64,000 nt of DNA from JABAQJ01 sp046327745 (GCA_046327745.1 JAXLXV010000010.1:62001-126000), one strand, 5' to 3'. Counted from the stretch's first letter, positions 18,847 to 28,354 are shown. The notes: generated by a model from the letters alone, not told the origin. Program-made: numbers and translations.

Positions 18847-18991
18847 GCCCAACCTCATGAGACTCCGCCCCAGCCGGAGTCGTGTGCGAGGCAAAGGGGG
18901 GCACACTCCCGGATCTGTCGAGTCGGTCCTTTGCGTTCACCATGGTTTGCTGCTGGGGGGTGACCCGTGGTGCACCCAAGGGAGACTGACA

Positions 18992-19759
18992 ATGACCAAG
19001 CAGAAAGACTTCAAGCGCCTGGTTCGCGCTCGCATGACCAAGACGGGTGAAGCGTACACCGCCGCCCGCGCTCAACTCCTCCGCAGCTCAAACACTAAGG
19101 ATGTTGCCGTCCGTACCTCGCCCAGCAAGGACGCTGGCACCGGCGGCGTTGTGGCTGCACGACGGACACCACTCACCGCACCAGACTACTCGGCGCTCGC
19201 TGGATGGAGCGACGAGACGATCAAGGCCCGCACCGGTTGCGGTTGGGAGAAGTGGGTACGCGCGCTGGATCACAAGAAGGCCGACCAGCTGACACATGGT
19301 GAGATCGCCGCGCTCATCAAGGCGAAGTACAAGGTCGATGCGTGGTGGTCGCAGGCCGTCACCGTCGGCTACGAACGCATCAAGGGTCTTCGAGCGAAGG
19401 GGCAAAAGCGCGACGGACGATACGAGGCCAGCAAGTCGCGCACGTATAGCGTGTCGGTGCGTCGACTCTTTGACGCATGGGCGGACGCCGAGGTAAGGCG
19501 TCGGTGGCTGGACGGTGTGGCGGCCAAGGTCCGCACGGCCACCGCGTCTAAGTCGATGCGCTTGGGTTGGCCTGACGGGAGCATCGTCGTCGTCGGCTTC
19601 TTGTCCAAGGGGGCGTCGAAGAGTTCCGTCGCCATCGCACACAGCAAGCTTGCCGATCCGGACGCCGTGCAGCGCTTCAAGGACTACTGGGACGAGCGCT
19701 TTGATGTGCTTGGTCGTGTGCTGACCGAGTCAACATCGGGAGGTCAGCAGCGCGCCTGA
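18992..19759 (+). CDS. DUF4287 / SRPBCC-like protein
   Basis: This 255-residue cytoplasmic protein is preceded by GGGAG and starts at 18992. Residues about 75-130 match the DUF4287 pattern (GWEKWVRALDHKKADQLTHGE). Residues 155-250 resemble the SRPBCC/START-like AHSA1 fold (FDAWADAEVRRRWLDG, LGWPDGSIVVVGF). The N-terminal 60 residues are basic and polar. SRPBCC domains bind hydrophobic ligands in a cavity. DUF4287 is uncharacterised, so no specific function is claimed. Confidence 0.75.
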   Translation: MTKQKDFKRLVRARMTKTGEAYTAARAQLLRSSNTKDVAVRTSPSKDAGTGGVVAARRTPLTAPDYSALAGWSDETIKARTGCGWEKWVRALDHKKADQLTHGEIAALIKAKYKVDAWWSQAVTVGYERIKGLRAKGQKRDGRYEASKSRTYSVSVRRLFDAWADAEVRRRWLDGVAAKVRTATASKSMRLGWPDGSIVVVGFLSKGASKSSVAIAHSKLADPDAVQRFKDYWDERFDVLGRVLTESTSGGQQRA

Positions 19760-19781
19760 ATGCGCGAGGCGCGGTGAGGTG

Positions 19782-19868
19782 CGCCCCATCGCGTCGTAGG
19801 TACGCGGTGGGGCGACTTCGAGTGATTGAGCCGCGAGGCGCGATGGCAATAGGTTTCGCCATCGCGCC
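19782..19868. terminator. Two stem-loops between convergent genes
   Basis: CGCCCCATCGCGT (19782-19794) pairs with ACGCGGTGGGGCG (19802-19814) apart from one wobble. GGCGCGATGGC (19837-19847) pairs perfectly with GCCATCGCGCC (19858-19868). They lie between a plus-strand and a minus-strand gene end, so a two-way terminator is likely although no T-run follows. A CGTTAGGC octamer starts at 19871, directly beyond the second stem. Confidence 0.6.
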
Positions 19869-19927
19869 AGCGTTAGGCGGCTGGCCGTATTGGAAGGGTG
19901 GCGCGTGAGGCACTAGAGTCGAACGCA

Positions 19928-22596
19928 CTAGTCTACCTCGCAGGCCAGTTGCGGGTCAACGGATGCGGCGCGACGGGCCGGGACGATCGACGCCAGGACC
20001 GCCACCAACGTGAGCAGGATCGACACACCGGCAAACGTGACGGGATCGGCTGGGGTCACGCCGAACAGCAGTGATTGAAGCAGCCGGGTGAGGGCGAGGG
20101 CTCCGGCAATACCCAGCACCACGCCAACCGCCGACATCGCCAGCCCTTCGCGCACGACCATGCGCAGCACAGCCGCACTGGAGGCGCCGAGCGCCATGCG
20201 CACGCCAATTTCACGTGCGCGCTGCTGCACCGCGTAGGCGATGACGCCGTACAAGCCCACTGCCGCCAGCAACAACGCCGCGCCGGCAAAGGCCAGCAAC
20301 AGGCTCAAATAGAATCGTGGCTGTGCCAGTGAGGCATCGACCACGGCGGTGAGCGCCGTATAGTCGAAGATCGGGAGCCGCGGGTCCACGGTGTGCACGG
20401 CGCTGCGGAGCATGGGCGCCAAGGTCGCGGCACTCATAGAAGAGCGCACAACGAAGGTCATCTCGTCCATGGGCCACTGGTCCATGGCGACGAACATCGT
20501 GGGGATTGCGTCCACTCCGAGTCCGAACTGCTTCACGTCGCCCACCACGCCGACGATCGTCCCGCCGAGTTCGCGACCCTCGCGTCGCCATCCCATGCGC
20601 AGCACCTTGCCGAGGGGATCTTCGTTCGGGAAGTAGCGCCGCGCCAGTTCTTGGCTGACCACGACGACTTGAGGTGATTCAAGGTTGTCACGGTCCTCGA
20701 CCCCTCGTCCCCGAAGCAGATGCATGCCCATGGCGCGGAAGTAGTCCGTCGAAGCCACCCGCACCTGTGCACTCGGTTCGTCCGTGGGCGGCGGCGCTGG
20801 GCGGCCGTCAACAGTGAACGAAAGAGAGAAGCGCGTATCCGTCAGCGGCAACCCGAAGGAAGCGGCGGCCAAGGAGACACCGGGCACGCTCCGAAGTGAT
20901 GCCAGCAGTTCGTTCCCAAACTGGCGCTGCTTCGCCACGCCGGGATAGGCGGATTCCGGGAGCGTCACCGTAAAGGCGGTGTTGCCCTCAGCGACAAAGC
21001 CCGGATCCACGGCGCGCAACCGGGCAAACGATCGAAGGAGCAGACCAGCGCCGACGAGCAGCACCAACGCCGAGGGCGATCTCGCCGACCAGGGGTTTGC
21101 CTGGCCCGCGCGCGAGCCGCGCGACCCCCACTGCCACGGCTACCCTCGCGCAGTCGCAGGTGCAACCCCTCGTGCGAGGCGTTCAGGGCCGGGATCAGGC
21201 CAAACAGCACGCCGGTGACCACCGCGACGCCGACCGTGAAGGCCAGCATGGTCAGGTCCACACGCATCATCTCCAGACGCGGCATGTCGGGGGGTGCCAG
21301 ACGCGCGAACAGGCGCGTACCGCCAATGGCGATCAGGTAGCCAGCGGCGGCACCGAGCAAGGCGAGCGTGACATTTTCTGCCAGGAGCTGCCTGATCATG
21401 CGGCCGCGGCCGGCGCCTAACGCCGTGCGCACCGCGAGTTCCCCGTCGCGCGCCATGGTCCGGCCCAATTGCAGGCCGGCCACGTTCGCGCAGGAGACGA
21501 GCATCAACAGGGCCACGGCTCCTAGCAGGACATACAGGGGCTTCCGCATGTCTCCCACCAGCGATTCGCGCAACCCGATGATGGAGACACCATATCCGGT
21601 ATTGTGCTTGGGATCCTCGGTCGCGAGGCGCGCCGCCGTTCGTCCAAGGTCGGCCGAAGCCCGCTCCAACGTGGCGCTATCGGCGAGCCTCCCAATCACG
21701 CGAAGCCAGCGCGCCCCGCGGTTCCCCGCGGATCGGTCGTTCGCCGTGAACTGACTGGGCAACCACAGGTCGGTCCCTTCCGGATACGTCCCAGCGGATG
21801 GGACCACGCCGATCACTTGTGCCGGTTGTCCGTCCAGCTGCAACGTCCGGCCGATCACCGCCGGGTCGGCACCAAACGCGTTTCGCCACAGTCCCTCGGA
21901 CAGCACGGCCAGCAGCGGCCCCCCTTCACGATCTTCGCCCTCGGCGTAGACACGCCCGAGCAGGGGACGCACACGCAGCGTGGAGAAGAAGCGGGAAGTG
22001 ACTCGCGTCGAAGCCCATCGTTGGGGATCGCCTTCGCTCGTGAAGTTCGCTGTGCTTTCGTAGTAGGCGGTCAGACTGGAGAAGGTGCGGGTGTCCCGTT
22101 GGAAATCCTCGAAGTCGGGGACGGACACCGCCGTGTGACGGTCCTTGAACTGTGACTGGATGCGGTACAGCTGCTCCGGTCGATCGAATGGCAGGGGTTG
22201 CAGCAGGATGCCGCGCACCGCGCTCACGATGGCGGTGTTGGCGCCAATGCCCAATCCCAAGGTCAGGACGGCGACAAATGCAAAGCCCGGACGTCGAGCG
22301 AGTTGCCGCCAGCCAAAACTCAGGTCCTGGCTCAGCTCCGCCAGCCACCGCGATCGGCGTCCCACGCGTTCGGTGTCGCCGTCGGCGGCACGGAGCGCGG
22401 CTCGGGCACGTTCGATGTCGCCGAATTCACGTTGTGCCTGCGTCTGGGCCTCGCGTGCGGCTAATCCCCGCGCGCGCAGCTCCGCCGTCCGCATCTCGAG
22501 GTGAAAGGCGACTTCGTCATTGACATCGCGGTCGATGGTGTGCGCACTCCGGCTGGGGAGGCGCAGAAACCGGCGGAACGAACGTCCCCACGACAT
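19928..22596 (-). pseudogene. ADOP permease (module 2) with two frameshifts
   Basis: Conceptually this is an 888-residue ADOP permease with the same duplicated MacB/FtsX plan as modules 1 and 3. The N-terminal part (from 22596) has the DUF/TM1 signature (GLGIGANTAIVSAVRG) and the first FtsX block. The C-terminal part has AGAALLLAAVGLYGVIAYAVQQR and GVRMALGASSAAVLRM. Near 21071-21095 the frame changes twice. One extra base in the GGGG run at 21092-21095 and one extra near 21070-21071 would each have to be removed to restore a normal LVGEIALALVLLVGAG segment. Either the gene is decaying or these are sequencing errors. The PadR gene 8 bp upstream is intact. Confidence 0.8.
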
Positions 22597-22604
22597 GGTG
22601 CCTC

Positions 22605-22931
22605 CTAAGCCGTTTCCAGAACTTTGAACACCGCCTCTGCATAACGACGCCAGATCGCTGCCTCGCTGCGGAGCGCCTTACGCCCCTCCGCCGTCAGTGA
22701 GTAGAAGCGCGCGCGGCGATTGTTCTCCGACAGCCCCCACTCGGCCTCGATGAGCCCGTGCCGTTCCAGGCGGTGCAGGGCCTGGTACAAGGCCGCGTCC
22801 TCGACATTCAGTACGTCGTCCGTGCGTTCACGGATCCAGCGGGACACGCCGTATCCATGCATGGGCTGCCAGGCGAGCGTCTTGAGGATCAGCACCTTCA
22901 AGGTGCCTTGCAGCAGGTCGAGTTCCTTCAC
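22605..22931 (-). CDS. PadR-family transcriptional regulator (module 2)
   Basis: This 108-residue regulator has LLQGTLKVLILKTL, HGYGVSRWI, the wing-helix ALYQALHRLE and SENNRRARFYSLT, all close to the PadR of module 3. GTG start preceded by GGAG. It lies 8 bp upstream of the frameshifted permease, so it would control that gene and itself. It remains intact even though its partner appears broken. Confidence 0.9.
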   Translation of the reverse strand: MKELDLLQGTLKVLILKTLAWQPMHGYGVSRWIRERTDDVLNVEDAALYQALHRLERHGLIEAEWGLSENNRRARFYSLTAEGRKALRSEAAIWRRYAEAVFKVLETA

Positions 22932-23257
22932 GTGGGCTCCTCGGGCGTTCCATTAGATGGTGAGGGGAGCGTGCCTTCGTTCGCCTCACGCGGTTGTCGA
23001 TGGCGAGGAGAGCGACCCCTTCGTTCCCCTCACGTGATAAGGGTAGCGGGTGTAGATCGGCTGGCAAGGGGCGATGGGACGCGACGCGACGGGCGCGGGA
23101 CCACAGGTTCGTGGGTCGCGATCAGCCCACGCCACAGCGGCTCATGTGCCGGACGGTCGCCGTACGTACGCAAACGCCTTCGAGACGTATGCGGCCGGTT
23201 GTGTCCCTTCGCTCGCTAGCGTGGCATCACGCGCAACTCGCCAGCTTTTCCCCGGGT
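22932..23257. repeat. Intergenic region with an imperfect 33-bp direct repeat
   Basis: Two copies, 22958-22990 and 23001-23034, share the pattern GGYGAGGRGAGCG...CCTTCGTTC.CCTCACG. The 17-bp right halves (22974-22990 and 23018-23034) match at 16 positions. Each copy also has short inverted arms (GTGAGG/CCTCAC). The region lies upstream of the module-2 PadR start, so an operator is possible. No gene was found in the remaining sequence to 23257. Confidence 0.45.
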
Positions 23258-23704
23258 CTACGGGAAATTGCAGTTCGCCCAGACGTGGCTTACGCCTTTG
23301 GCCAGGTCCGTTGGCCCAATGACCAGGGAGAGGGCTGGCACCGTAACCGTCAGCCGCACCATTCCCGCGTTGACCACGGCGTTGACCTGTGCGGGATACA
23401 TCAGCTTTCCCGGGAATGCTCCTATCAGCTGTGTGTACACACCAGGCGCTGAGAGGGAGAGTGAGCCGGCGGGATTGGCCGCGTCGACGTAGGTCGCGAC
23501 GCACCCATTGTCACTCAGGTAGCGCAGATGGGCGCTGTCTGGTGTGACCGCCAGGTTGGCCGAGTCCGCCCCCCACATTGGGGCAGCGTTCACCGAGAGC
23601 GGGGCGGAGGTGCCTAACGCGACAGGACCGTGACTGGTGTCCGCGGCGCAGGCGACGACGGCGCAGAGGGTGGCCAAGGCCACGAGGGGATGGAGCGATC
23701 GCAC
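23258..23704 (-). CDS. Secreted lipoprotein, function unknown
   Basis: This small exported protein has a signal peptide VALATLCAVVAC with a cysteine suited to lipidation. The mature part is small-residue rich, with LRYLSDNGCVATYVDAAN and VVNAGMVRLTVTVPALSLVIG, probably a beta sandwich. No family is recognised. The GTG start at 23704 follows AGGAA. An earlier GTG at 23770 would add 22 polar residues. It stands downstream of the amidohydrolase on the same strand. Confidence 0.6.
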   Translation of the reverse strand: MRSLHPLVALATLCAVVACAADTSHGPVALGTSAPLSVNAAPMWGADSANLAVTPDSAHLRYLSDNGCVATYVDAANPAGSLSLSAPGVYTQLIGAFPGKLMYPAQVNAVVNAGMVRLTVTVPALSLVIGPTDLAKGVSHVWANCNFP

Positions 23705-23833
23705 GAGGATTCCTGAGGCAGGACGCGGAATATGCAGTCGGCCATTGAGAGCGGTCGTGCGTTCAGTCACAGGGAGAGCGGTGGGCGCTTTTTTGGGCCC
23801 GCGGTCCGCGTGGTCAGCGTCCTCATCCCTTTG

Positions 23834-25207
23834 CTACGGTGCCCCGGTATCCTTGAGGACGCATCCTTGCTTCACCCGCAAACGGATGTCCTGCACCGCA
23901 TCGAATCGCTGGAGCGGATTGTCTTTGAGGACCAGGAAGCTCGCCTCGTAGCCGTCCTCCAGGCGTCCGATCTTCCGCGCGGGAAAGATCGCCGATGGCG
24001 TTCGCATCCACATCTGCAACACCGTCGAGTCGGACCAAGCGCCTAACGCGCGCATGGCGGCGATCTCATGGGAGGCGGTGGCACCGAACCAGTCGGAACC
24101 GACGATGAACTGGACTCCAGCACTGCTGAGTGCGTCGATGTTGCGCTTCATGAGCGCCTGTCGCACGGGAACAGCGGCGGCGGAGTCGGGACCGCCGCCG
24201 GTGTACGTCCACGCCACGGTTGGTGTCACCGTCAGCCGAGCGCGCCCCGCCTTCTTGGCGATGTCAGCGCTGACTTCGAACGGCGCAGCGGATACGCCCA
24301 GCTGCGCTTTGCCCGAGGGATCGGTGCCCAAGGCGTATCCCGGCAGGTGCGCCATCTGGTCAACACCAGCGTTCACCGCGACGGCGAAGTCGGCGGCGGT
24401 CTCCACATGCGCCGCGACGCGAAGCCCCGCGGCATGCGCACGCTTCACGATCTCCGGCACCAACGAGGGGCGAAGGCCGTGGCCGCTGGGCAAGCCGCTG
24501 TCCGACATGGCGGGCGGGTGTTCCTGCGCGTCGAGCAGGAAGATCTTGATGATGCCGGGATGCGCGGCCAGGATGCGGGGCCACTTGGCGTCTAAGTCCG
24601 CGCGTGAGTCGAGAAACCAGTACGCGTCGTTCTCACGAAGGCGGCTCTTTCTGATTTCAGCGGCATGCGGCCCCCAATCTCCGAAGAGACGCATCGCTCG
24701 CGGTTCGTAGGCGAGAAAGGGATGGCTCAGCGTCGACGTCAGACCGCCGTTAGCATAGATCACGTCCAGATCGCAGGCCTGATTGAAGCGCGACTTCACT
24801 CGGTCGGCTCCCGTCGCACTGTTGGTAAGTACCGCGACGTAGAACGTCCCTTCCTTGATGTACGCGTCTCGCACTTTGTCCAGGTTGAACGGACCATCCA
24901 GGTTGTGCGTGTGCGCGTCTCCAAAGGGCGGAATGACGTAGCCGCCCTGCAGGTCGATCTCGGAGTCGACGCGCGCGGGGCGTTGGGCGCGGAGCACTCC
25001 GTCGACGATGTAAAACGAACTGTCGACAAAACGACCGTTCATGTACCAGTGGCCGTGCGTCACCTCAACCGTCGGCGCCACCGCGGCGGCGGGCCCGCGA
25101 TCTGGTGCGGCCTGGGACTGCGCGACGGAAATCGCGGCGAGGCAGGCGGCAAGCAGGGTCGTGGCCCGGGGGCCTGGGGTGCGAGACGTTCGAGCGAGGC
25201 GAGTCAT
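23834..25207 (-). CDS. Secreted amidohydrolase-superfamily enzyme
   Basis: The 457-residue protein has a signal peptide (start at 25207, MTRLARTSR, cleavage after AQSQA). Metal ligands are visible: DAHTHN at the first strand, histidines in VAAHVET and QMAHLPG, and the aspartate in GSDWFG. The closing KIGRLEDGYEASFLVLKDNPL is typical of imidazolonepropionase-like/prolidase-type members. A lysine in GIIKIFLLDA may be the carboxylated bridge. Most relatives hydrolyse cyclic amides or X-Pro peptides, but the substrate here is undetermined. An upstream start would add 75 low-complexity residues and is rejected. Confidence 0.85.
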   Translation of the reverse strand: MTRLARTSRTPGPRATTLLAACLAAISVAQSQAAPDRGPAAAVAPTVEVTHGHWYMNGRFVDSSFYIVDGVLRAQRPARVDSEIDLQGGYVIPPFGDAHTHNLDGPFNLDKVRDAYIKEGTFYVAVLTNSATGADRVKSRFNQACDLDVIYANGGLTSTLSHPFLAYEPRAMRLFGDWGPHAAEIRKSRLRENDAYWFLDSRADLDAKWPRILAAHPGIIKIFLLDAQEHPPAMSDSGLPSGHGLRPSLVPEIVKRAHAAGLRVAAHVETAADFAVAVNAGVDQMAHLPGYALGTDPSGKAQLGVSAAPFEVSADIAKKAGRARLTVTPTVAWTYTGGGPDSAAAVPVRQALMKRNIDALSSAGVQFIVGSDWFGATASHEIAAMRALGAWSDSTVLQMWMRTPSAIFPARKIGRLEDGYEASFLVLKDNPLQRFDAVQDIRLRVKQGCVLKDTGAP

Positions 25208-25508
25208 GCGCGCGGGTTGGTTGTGGCGGATAGACACGAAAGGAAAGGGGAAGGTTGCGCCCTCCTCGTGAAGAGAGCGGAACAAACGACCCCCTTCCTG
25301 TGGCTCGTACGCACGCCATTGACGCCCTGTTTTCTCGGTCGCAGGTTGGACGTGCAAGCTTGAGCCTGGTGCGGGCGGAAGGTTCGAGATGCGTTCGCGA
25401 CGTCGGCGGTGGTTCGAACTCGCCGATGCCAACCATCAGACGAATGATGCGGCAGTTCCACGCGGGTTCCCTGAGCGTGGAAGCCGGCCGGTGCGGGGGA
25501 GAGCTTGA
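25208..25508. other. Divergent intergenic region, amidohydrolase / methyltransferase
   Basis: About 300 bp hold promoters for the two divergent genes, not individually resolved. The segment includes the tRNA-like 3' remnant at 25408-25435. Translated on the minus strand this stretch gives the 'EFEPPPTSR' type of peptide that often arises from reading a tRNA antisense. Confidence 0.5.
25408..25435 (+). other. tRNA-like 3' end remnant (T-arm, acceptor strand, CCA)
   Basis: GGTGG-TTCGAAC-TCGCC forms a T-arm with three Watson-Crick and two G-T pairs. GATGCCA, A and CCA follow in the exact register of a tRNA 3' end. No matching 5' acceptor strand or anticodon arm was found 75-95 bp upstream, although a GAGCCTGGTGCGGGC stretch recalls a D-arm. 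It may be a decayed tRNA, an attachment-site scar or chance. Confidence 0.3.
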
Positions 25509-26315
25509 GTGCGTCGCAAATGGGTTGATTCGGCCGTCGCTCAGCGACGGACGCTGGATGCCATCTACTACAGCGCCGATGCGCAACGCCGTTTTGCGCA
25601 GGAGTACCTGCTGCCGCCCGAGGCGATGGTAGTCGTTAGGTACGCGAGTGACTTCGTGAACGCGCGGGTGCTGGACGTGGGCGTGGGGCCAGGTCGAACG
25701 ACGCGCTACCTGAGCACCTTCGCGCGTGAGTATGTCGGCATCGACTACTCGCCGGCGATGGTTTCCGCCTGTCGTCGTCAGTTTCCAGGACGCCGGATCG
25801 AACAGGTGGACGTGCGCGACCTACGGATGTTTGGCTCGGCGTCGTTCGATACCGTGTTTGCCCCATCCGCGGTGCTGGACGCCCTCTCGCACGAGGACCG
25901 GCTCTTGGCGTTATCGCAACTTCGTCAGGTGCTGGCCCCTCGAGGACTATTCGTCTTCTCCTCACACAACCGAGAGTGGGAGCGACACCGCGAAGGTCCC
26001 AAGTGGGAGTTCTCGAAGGATCCGTTGCTGCTGCTGCGGAACGGCATGCGGTATCTGCGCGACCGGCGCAACCATATCCGGTACCAGGCGCTACAGCTGC
26101 AACAACGCGACTACGCTATCCTGAACGACGGCGCCTATGAGTGGCGCGCCCTGCACTATTACATCACGCGGGACGCGCAGGTGAGACAACTGGCCGACGC
26201 CGGGTTCACCGTGCTGGAATGCCTGTCGATGAATGGCGCGCCAGCGACCGATGGCTGGTCCCCGCACGACTACAAGCTCCATTACGTGTGCCGGCGGACT
26301 CCTGACGAGTCGTAA
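25509..26315 (+). CDS. Class I SAM-dependent methyltransferase
   Basis: This 268-residue cytoplasmic enzyme has motif I VLDVGVGPGRTTRYL, the acidic loop YVGIDYSP, motif II-like RIEQVDVRDL and the post-motif FDTVFAPSAVLDALSHED. This is the class I Rossmann methyltransferase pattern. The C-terminal half, with HNREWERHREGPKW, presumably binds the acceptor, which is unknown. The GTG start follows GGGGAGAG. It is monocistronic and stands opposite the amidohydrolase. Confidence 0.85.
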   Translation: MRRKWVDSAVAQRRTLDAIYYSADAQRRFAQEYLLPPEAMVVVRYASDFVNARVLDVGVGPGRTTRYLSTFAREYVGIDYSPAMVSACRRQFPGRRIEQVDVRDLRMFGSASFDTVFAPSAVLDALSHEDRLLALSQLRQVLAPRGLFVFSSHNREWERHREGPKWEFSKDPLLLLRNGMRYLRDRRNHIRYQALQLQQRDYAILNDGAYEWRALHYYITRDAQVRQLADAGFTVLECLSMNGAPATDGWSPHDYKLHYVCRRTPDES

Positions 26316-26605
26316 GGCGTGGCGGCCGGTTGTCCGAGTGACAGCGTGCCAAGCACCGGCGGCTCCGTCGGATAAGCAGGCCAAGCACCCCCGTTCTGCA
26401 TCGCGGCAATACAGCCGTGCGTCATCGCGATGCGCTCATGGGGCCCAAGAGCGAGCCCGGCCATGGGAGATATCTGCTTGCCCATCAACGTCTTGTGCGC
26501 TCTCAGCGGATGGGGATCGATTCCTGCCATCATGCTCGGTCAACACGCCAGCGATGTATAGAGCTGTCCAGCCGCGTGTGCGCTCTCGCCTCTTGGAGTA
26601 AAGAA

Positions 26606-27163
26606 ATGCGATTCCAGATTGCCACCGCGGTATCCATCCTGGCGGTCGCGGCTTTAGCCGCCTGCAGTGACTCAACAGGGCCGAAAAGCTCCGGCGTGAC
26701 GTCGTTGGTGAACGGGGCAAGCCTGTCGGGCGGGAGCGGCGGCGGGGGAGGCGGTGGTGGCGGTGGCGGCGGCGGCGGCGGCGGTGGCGGTGCTCGTCCC
26801 TGCGCCATCCTCACGTTCGTCATCGGCGACCCCAGCCTTCCGAAGCCGGTCTATCAGCCGAACACGGCGTATCAGACGCTCGCCACCGGAAGCACCGAGA
26901 AGAGCTGCGACACCAGCAACACGCTCGTCATGCGGTTCAGCGACATCACCAGCCCGGCCGACAGCTGCAGCGCATCGATTCCGCAATTCGTCGGCTCCAC
27001 GTACTTGAAGTACGGCACGAAGCCGATGAGCCGCTTCGAGAGCTACTTCATTTACTACACGGGTGCCGACTGCATCGGGCATCCGCGCACGATCCGGGCG
27101 ACCATTGTCGACACGGCGAATGGGGCAACGCTGAGTACAGCGACAACCTCCTGGACCCCCTGA
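26606..27163 (+). CDS. Polyglycine-linker lipoprotein
   Basis: This 185-residue lipoprotein has a signal peptide ending in the lipobox LAAC, followed by SDSTGPK. Residues about 45-62 are 18 uninterrupted glycines (26738-26791), encoded mainly by GGC with GGT, GGG and GGA. The globular C-terminal part has five cysteines, likely disulphides, but no recognised family. The start follows GGAG with a seven-base gap. The glycine tract probably acts as a flexible tether to the membrane. A terminator hairpin closes the unit. Confidence 0.75.
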   Translation: MRFQIATAVSILAVAALAACSDSTGPKSSGVTSLVNGASLSGGSGGGGGGGGGGGGGGGGGGARPCAILTFVIGDPSLPKPVYQPNTAYQTLATGSTEKSCDTSNTLVMRFSDITSPADSCSASIPQFVGSTYLKYGTKPMSRFESYFIYYTGADCIGHPRTIRATIVDTANGATLSTATTSWTP

Positions 27164-27222
27164 TCACGGCTGACGGTGTTTCGCCGTCAAGCGCAGAAGA
27201 CGCACGCGTTGCACAACACGAC

Positions 27223-27246
27223 GGGGTAGCCCAGACGGGCTACCCC
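27223..27246 (+). terminator. Rho-independent-type terminator
   Basis: GGGGTAGCCC and GGGCTACCCC form a perfect 10-bp stem around AGAC, followed by GCTGTTGTTT. It lies 60 bp after the polyglycine lipoprotein stop and is the clearest terminator in the window. Confidence 0.8.
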
Positions 27247-27405
27247 GCTGTTGTTTGGGCTGACGCTGTTGAAACTCCGCACGCTCAACGCGCGGACTCC
27301 CCAAGCTCAAGGTGCGGTGCGGCGTAAGAGGGGGCTCTTCGACAAGCCTGCGCCGCTGCGATGACTGATCAGAGACCGACGCATGTCCGGAGAGGCGCGA
27401 AGCCC

Positions 27406-27480
27406 TTGCCCGTCTCTCAACGCTCAGTGAACGCGCGGCGCGACGTCATTGCCCGCCTCGCAACGCTCAGTGAACGCGCG
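27406..27480. repeat. 32-bp direct repeat near a gene 3' end
   Basis: Two copies (27406-27437 and 27449-27480) differ at two positions and share the 20-bp core CAACGCTCAGTGAACGCGCG. The second copy contains the stop codon of the minus-strand secreted protein, so the last codons of that gene are duplicated outside it. The copies start 43 bp apart. Confidence 0.6.
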
Positions 27481-28354
27481 ACGAATCCGACCACGAGGCA
27501 AACTTGCCGCGCAGGTGGGGAAAGGAGTTCACCGCATCCACCGGGAAGTCACGAAGGAGCCGAGCCAAGTCCGACGGCGGCCACAGTCGCGTGGCCACGT
27601 CGCGCGCCTTCTCGATGTCGCCACACAGACAATGTTGCAACATGAGCGACTCAATGTCCGACGCCGCAAAATCGTGAAGATTGAGCCGTCCATCCTGGCG
27701 GAAGGCGATACTCTCCTCGTCGTTAGGCTCCGTACGATTGACCGCGAGGGCACCCTTGGCGGTTCGGCACATCCACGGCGTCACATCCACCAACTTTCCC
27801 TGCTGCAATCGATAGATGCGTTCGGCGAAGACGCGTCCCGCCATGGAGTAGCGGTCACTCCCGTACCCGCCCTCCAATGACCGCAGGATCACGCCTCCAT
27901 TCGGGTCTCGCGAGAAGCCGGCGGCGCCCTGCTGTTCGAATGAGACGATGACGCGTGGACGAGTGCGCACCGAGAGCACATCGATCGACCAGCAACAATG
28001 GTTGCCGCCACCGATGTCTATGGTCAGCACCACGTCGCGAGTGCCATCGCCGTCCACGTCCAAGTCCACTGCCGACGAATCGAGCGACACGCCGAACCCA
28101 TCGCGCCGGTACATCACCCGGCCCTGTCGGTCACGGACGGTGGCGACACATCCGTTCTCAACGGCGTCCGCGGGGTCGCTGGACTTCTCCACCGAGAGCG
28201 AGTACCGACCTCCCGCCAGCAACAACCGTCCGAGCTTGTTATCGTCCCCGCTGTAGTAACAACGCAGTGGCGGGCGCGTGACGCGCTGGGCCGACGTTAC
28301 GGCGGGCACGACAACGCTTAGCAGAAGGAAGAACCACCGCATCGCATTCCGCAT
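27467..28354 (-). CDS. Secreted protein with FG-GAP-like calcium loop
   Basis: The 295-residue product starts at 28354 with a good signal peptide (MRNAMRWFFLLLSVVVPAVTSA). Residues about 95-115 contain DLDVDGDGTRDVV, a DxDxDG calcium loop as found in FG-GAP/VCBS repeats, followed by GGGNHCCWSIDVLSV. The rest is not assignable. A longer in-frame start (28513) would translate the upstream 39-bp repeats as copies of a VPSMRNAMRWFVL unit and has no better ribosome binding site. Probable role: exported, calcium-stabilised protein of unknown function. Confidence 0.65.
   Translation of the reverse strand: MRNAMRWFFLLLSVVVPAVTSAQRVTRPPLRCYYSGDDNKLGRLLLAGGRYSLSVEKSSDPADAVENGCVATVRDRQGRVMYRRDGFGVSLDSSAVDLDVDGDGTRDVVLTIDIGGGNHCCWSIDVLSVRTRPRVIVSFEQQGAAGFSRDPNGGVILRSLEGGYGSDRYSMAGRVFAERIYRLQQGKLVDVTPWMCRTAKGALAVNRTEPNDEESIAFRQDGRLNLHDFAASDIESLMLQHCLCGDIEKARDVATRLWPPSDLARLLRDFPVDAVNSFPHLRGKFASWSDSSRVH

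Noticed and set aside
25065..25586. Minus-strand frame giving an EFEPPPTSRT peptide
   Set aside because: This peptide type usually comes from reading a tRNA antisense. Treated as a tRNA-like remnant, not a protein.
26530..26823. Polyproline frame antisense to the glycine tract
   Set aside because: It is simply the reverse complement of the GGC run in the lipoprotein gene.
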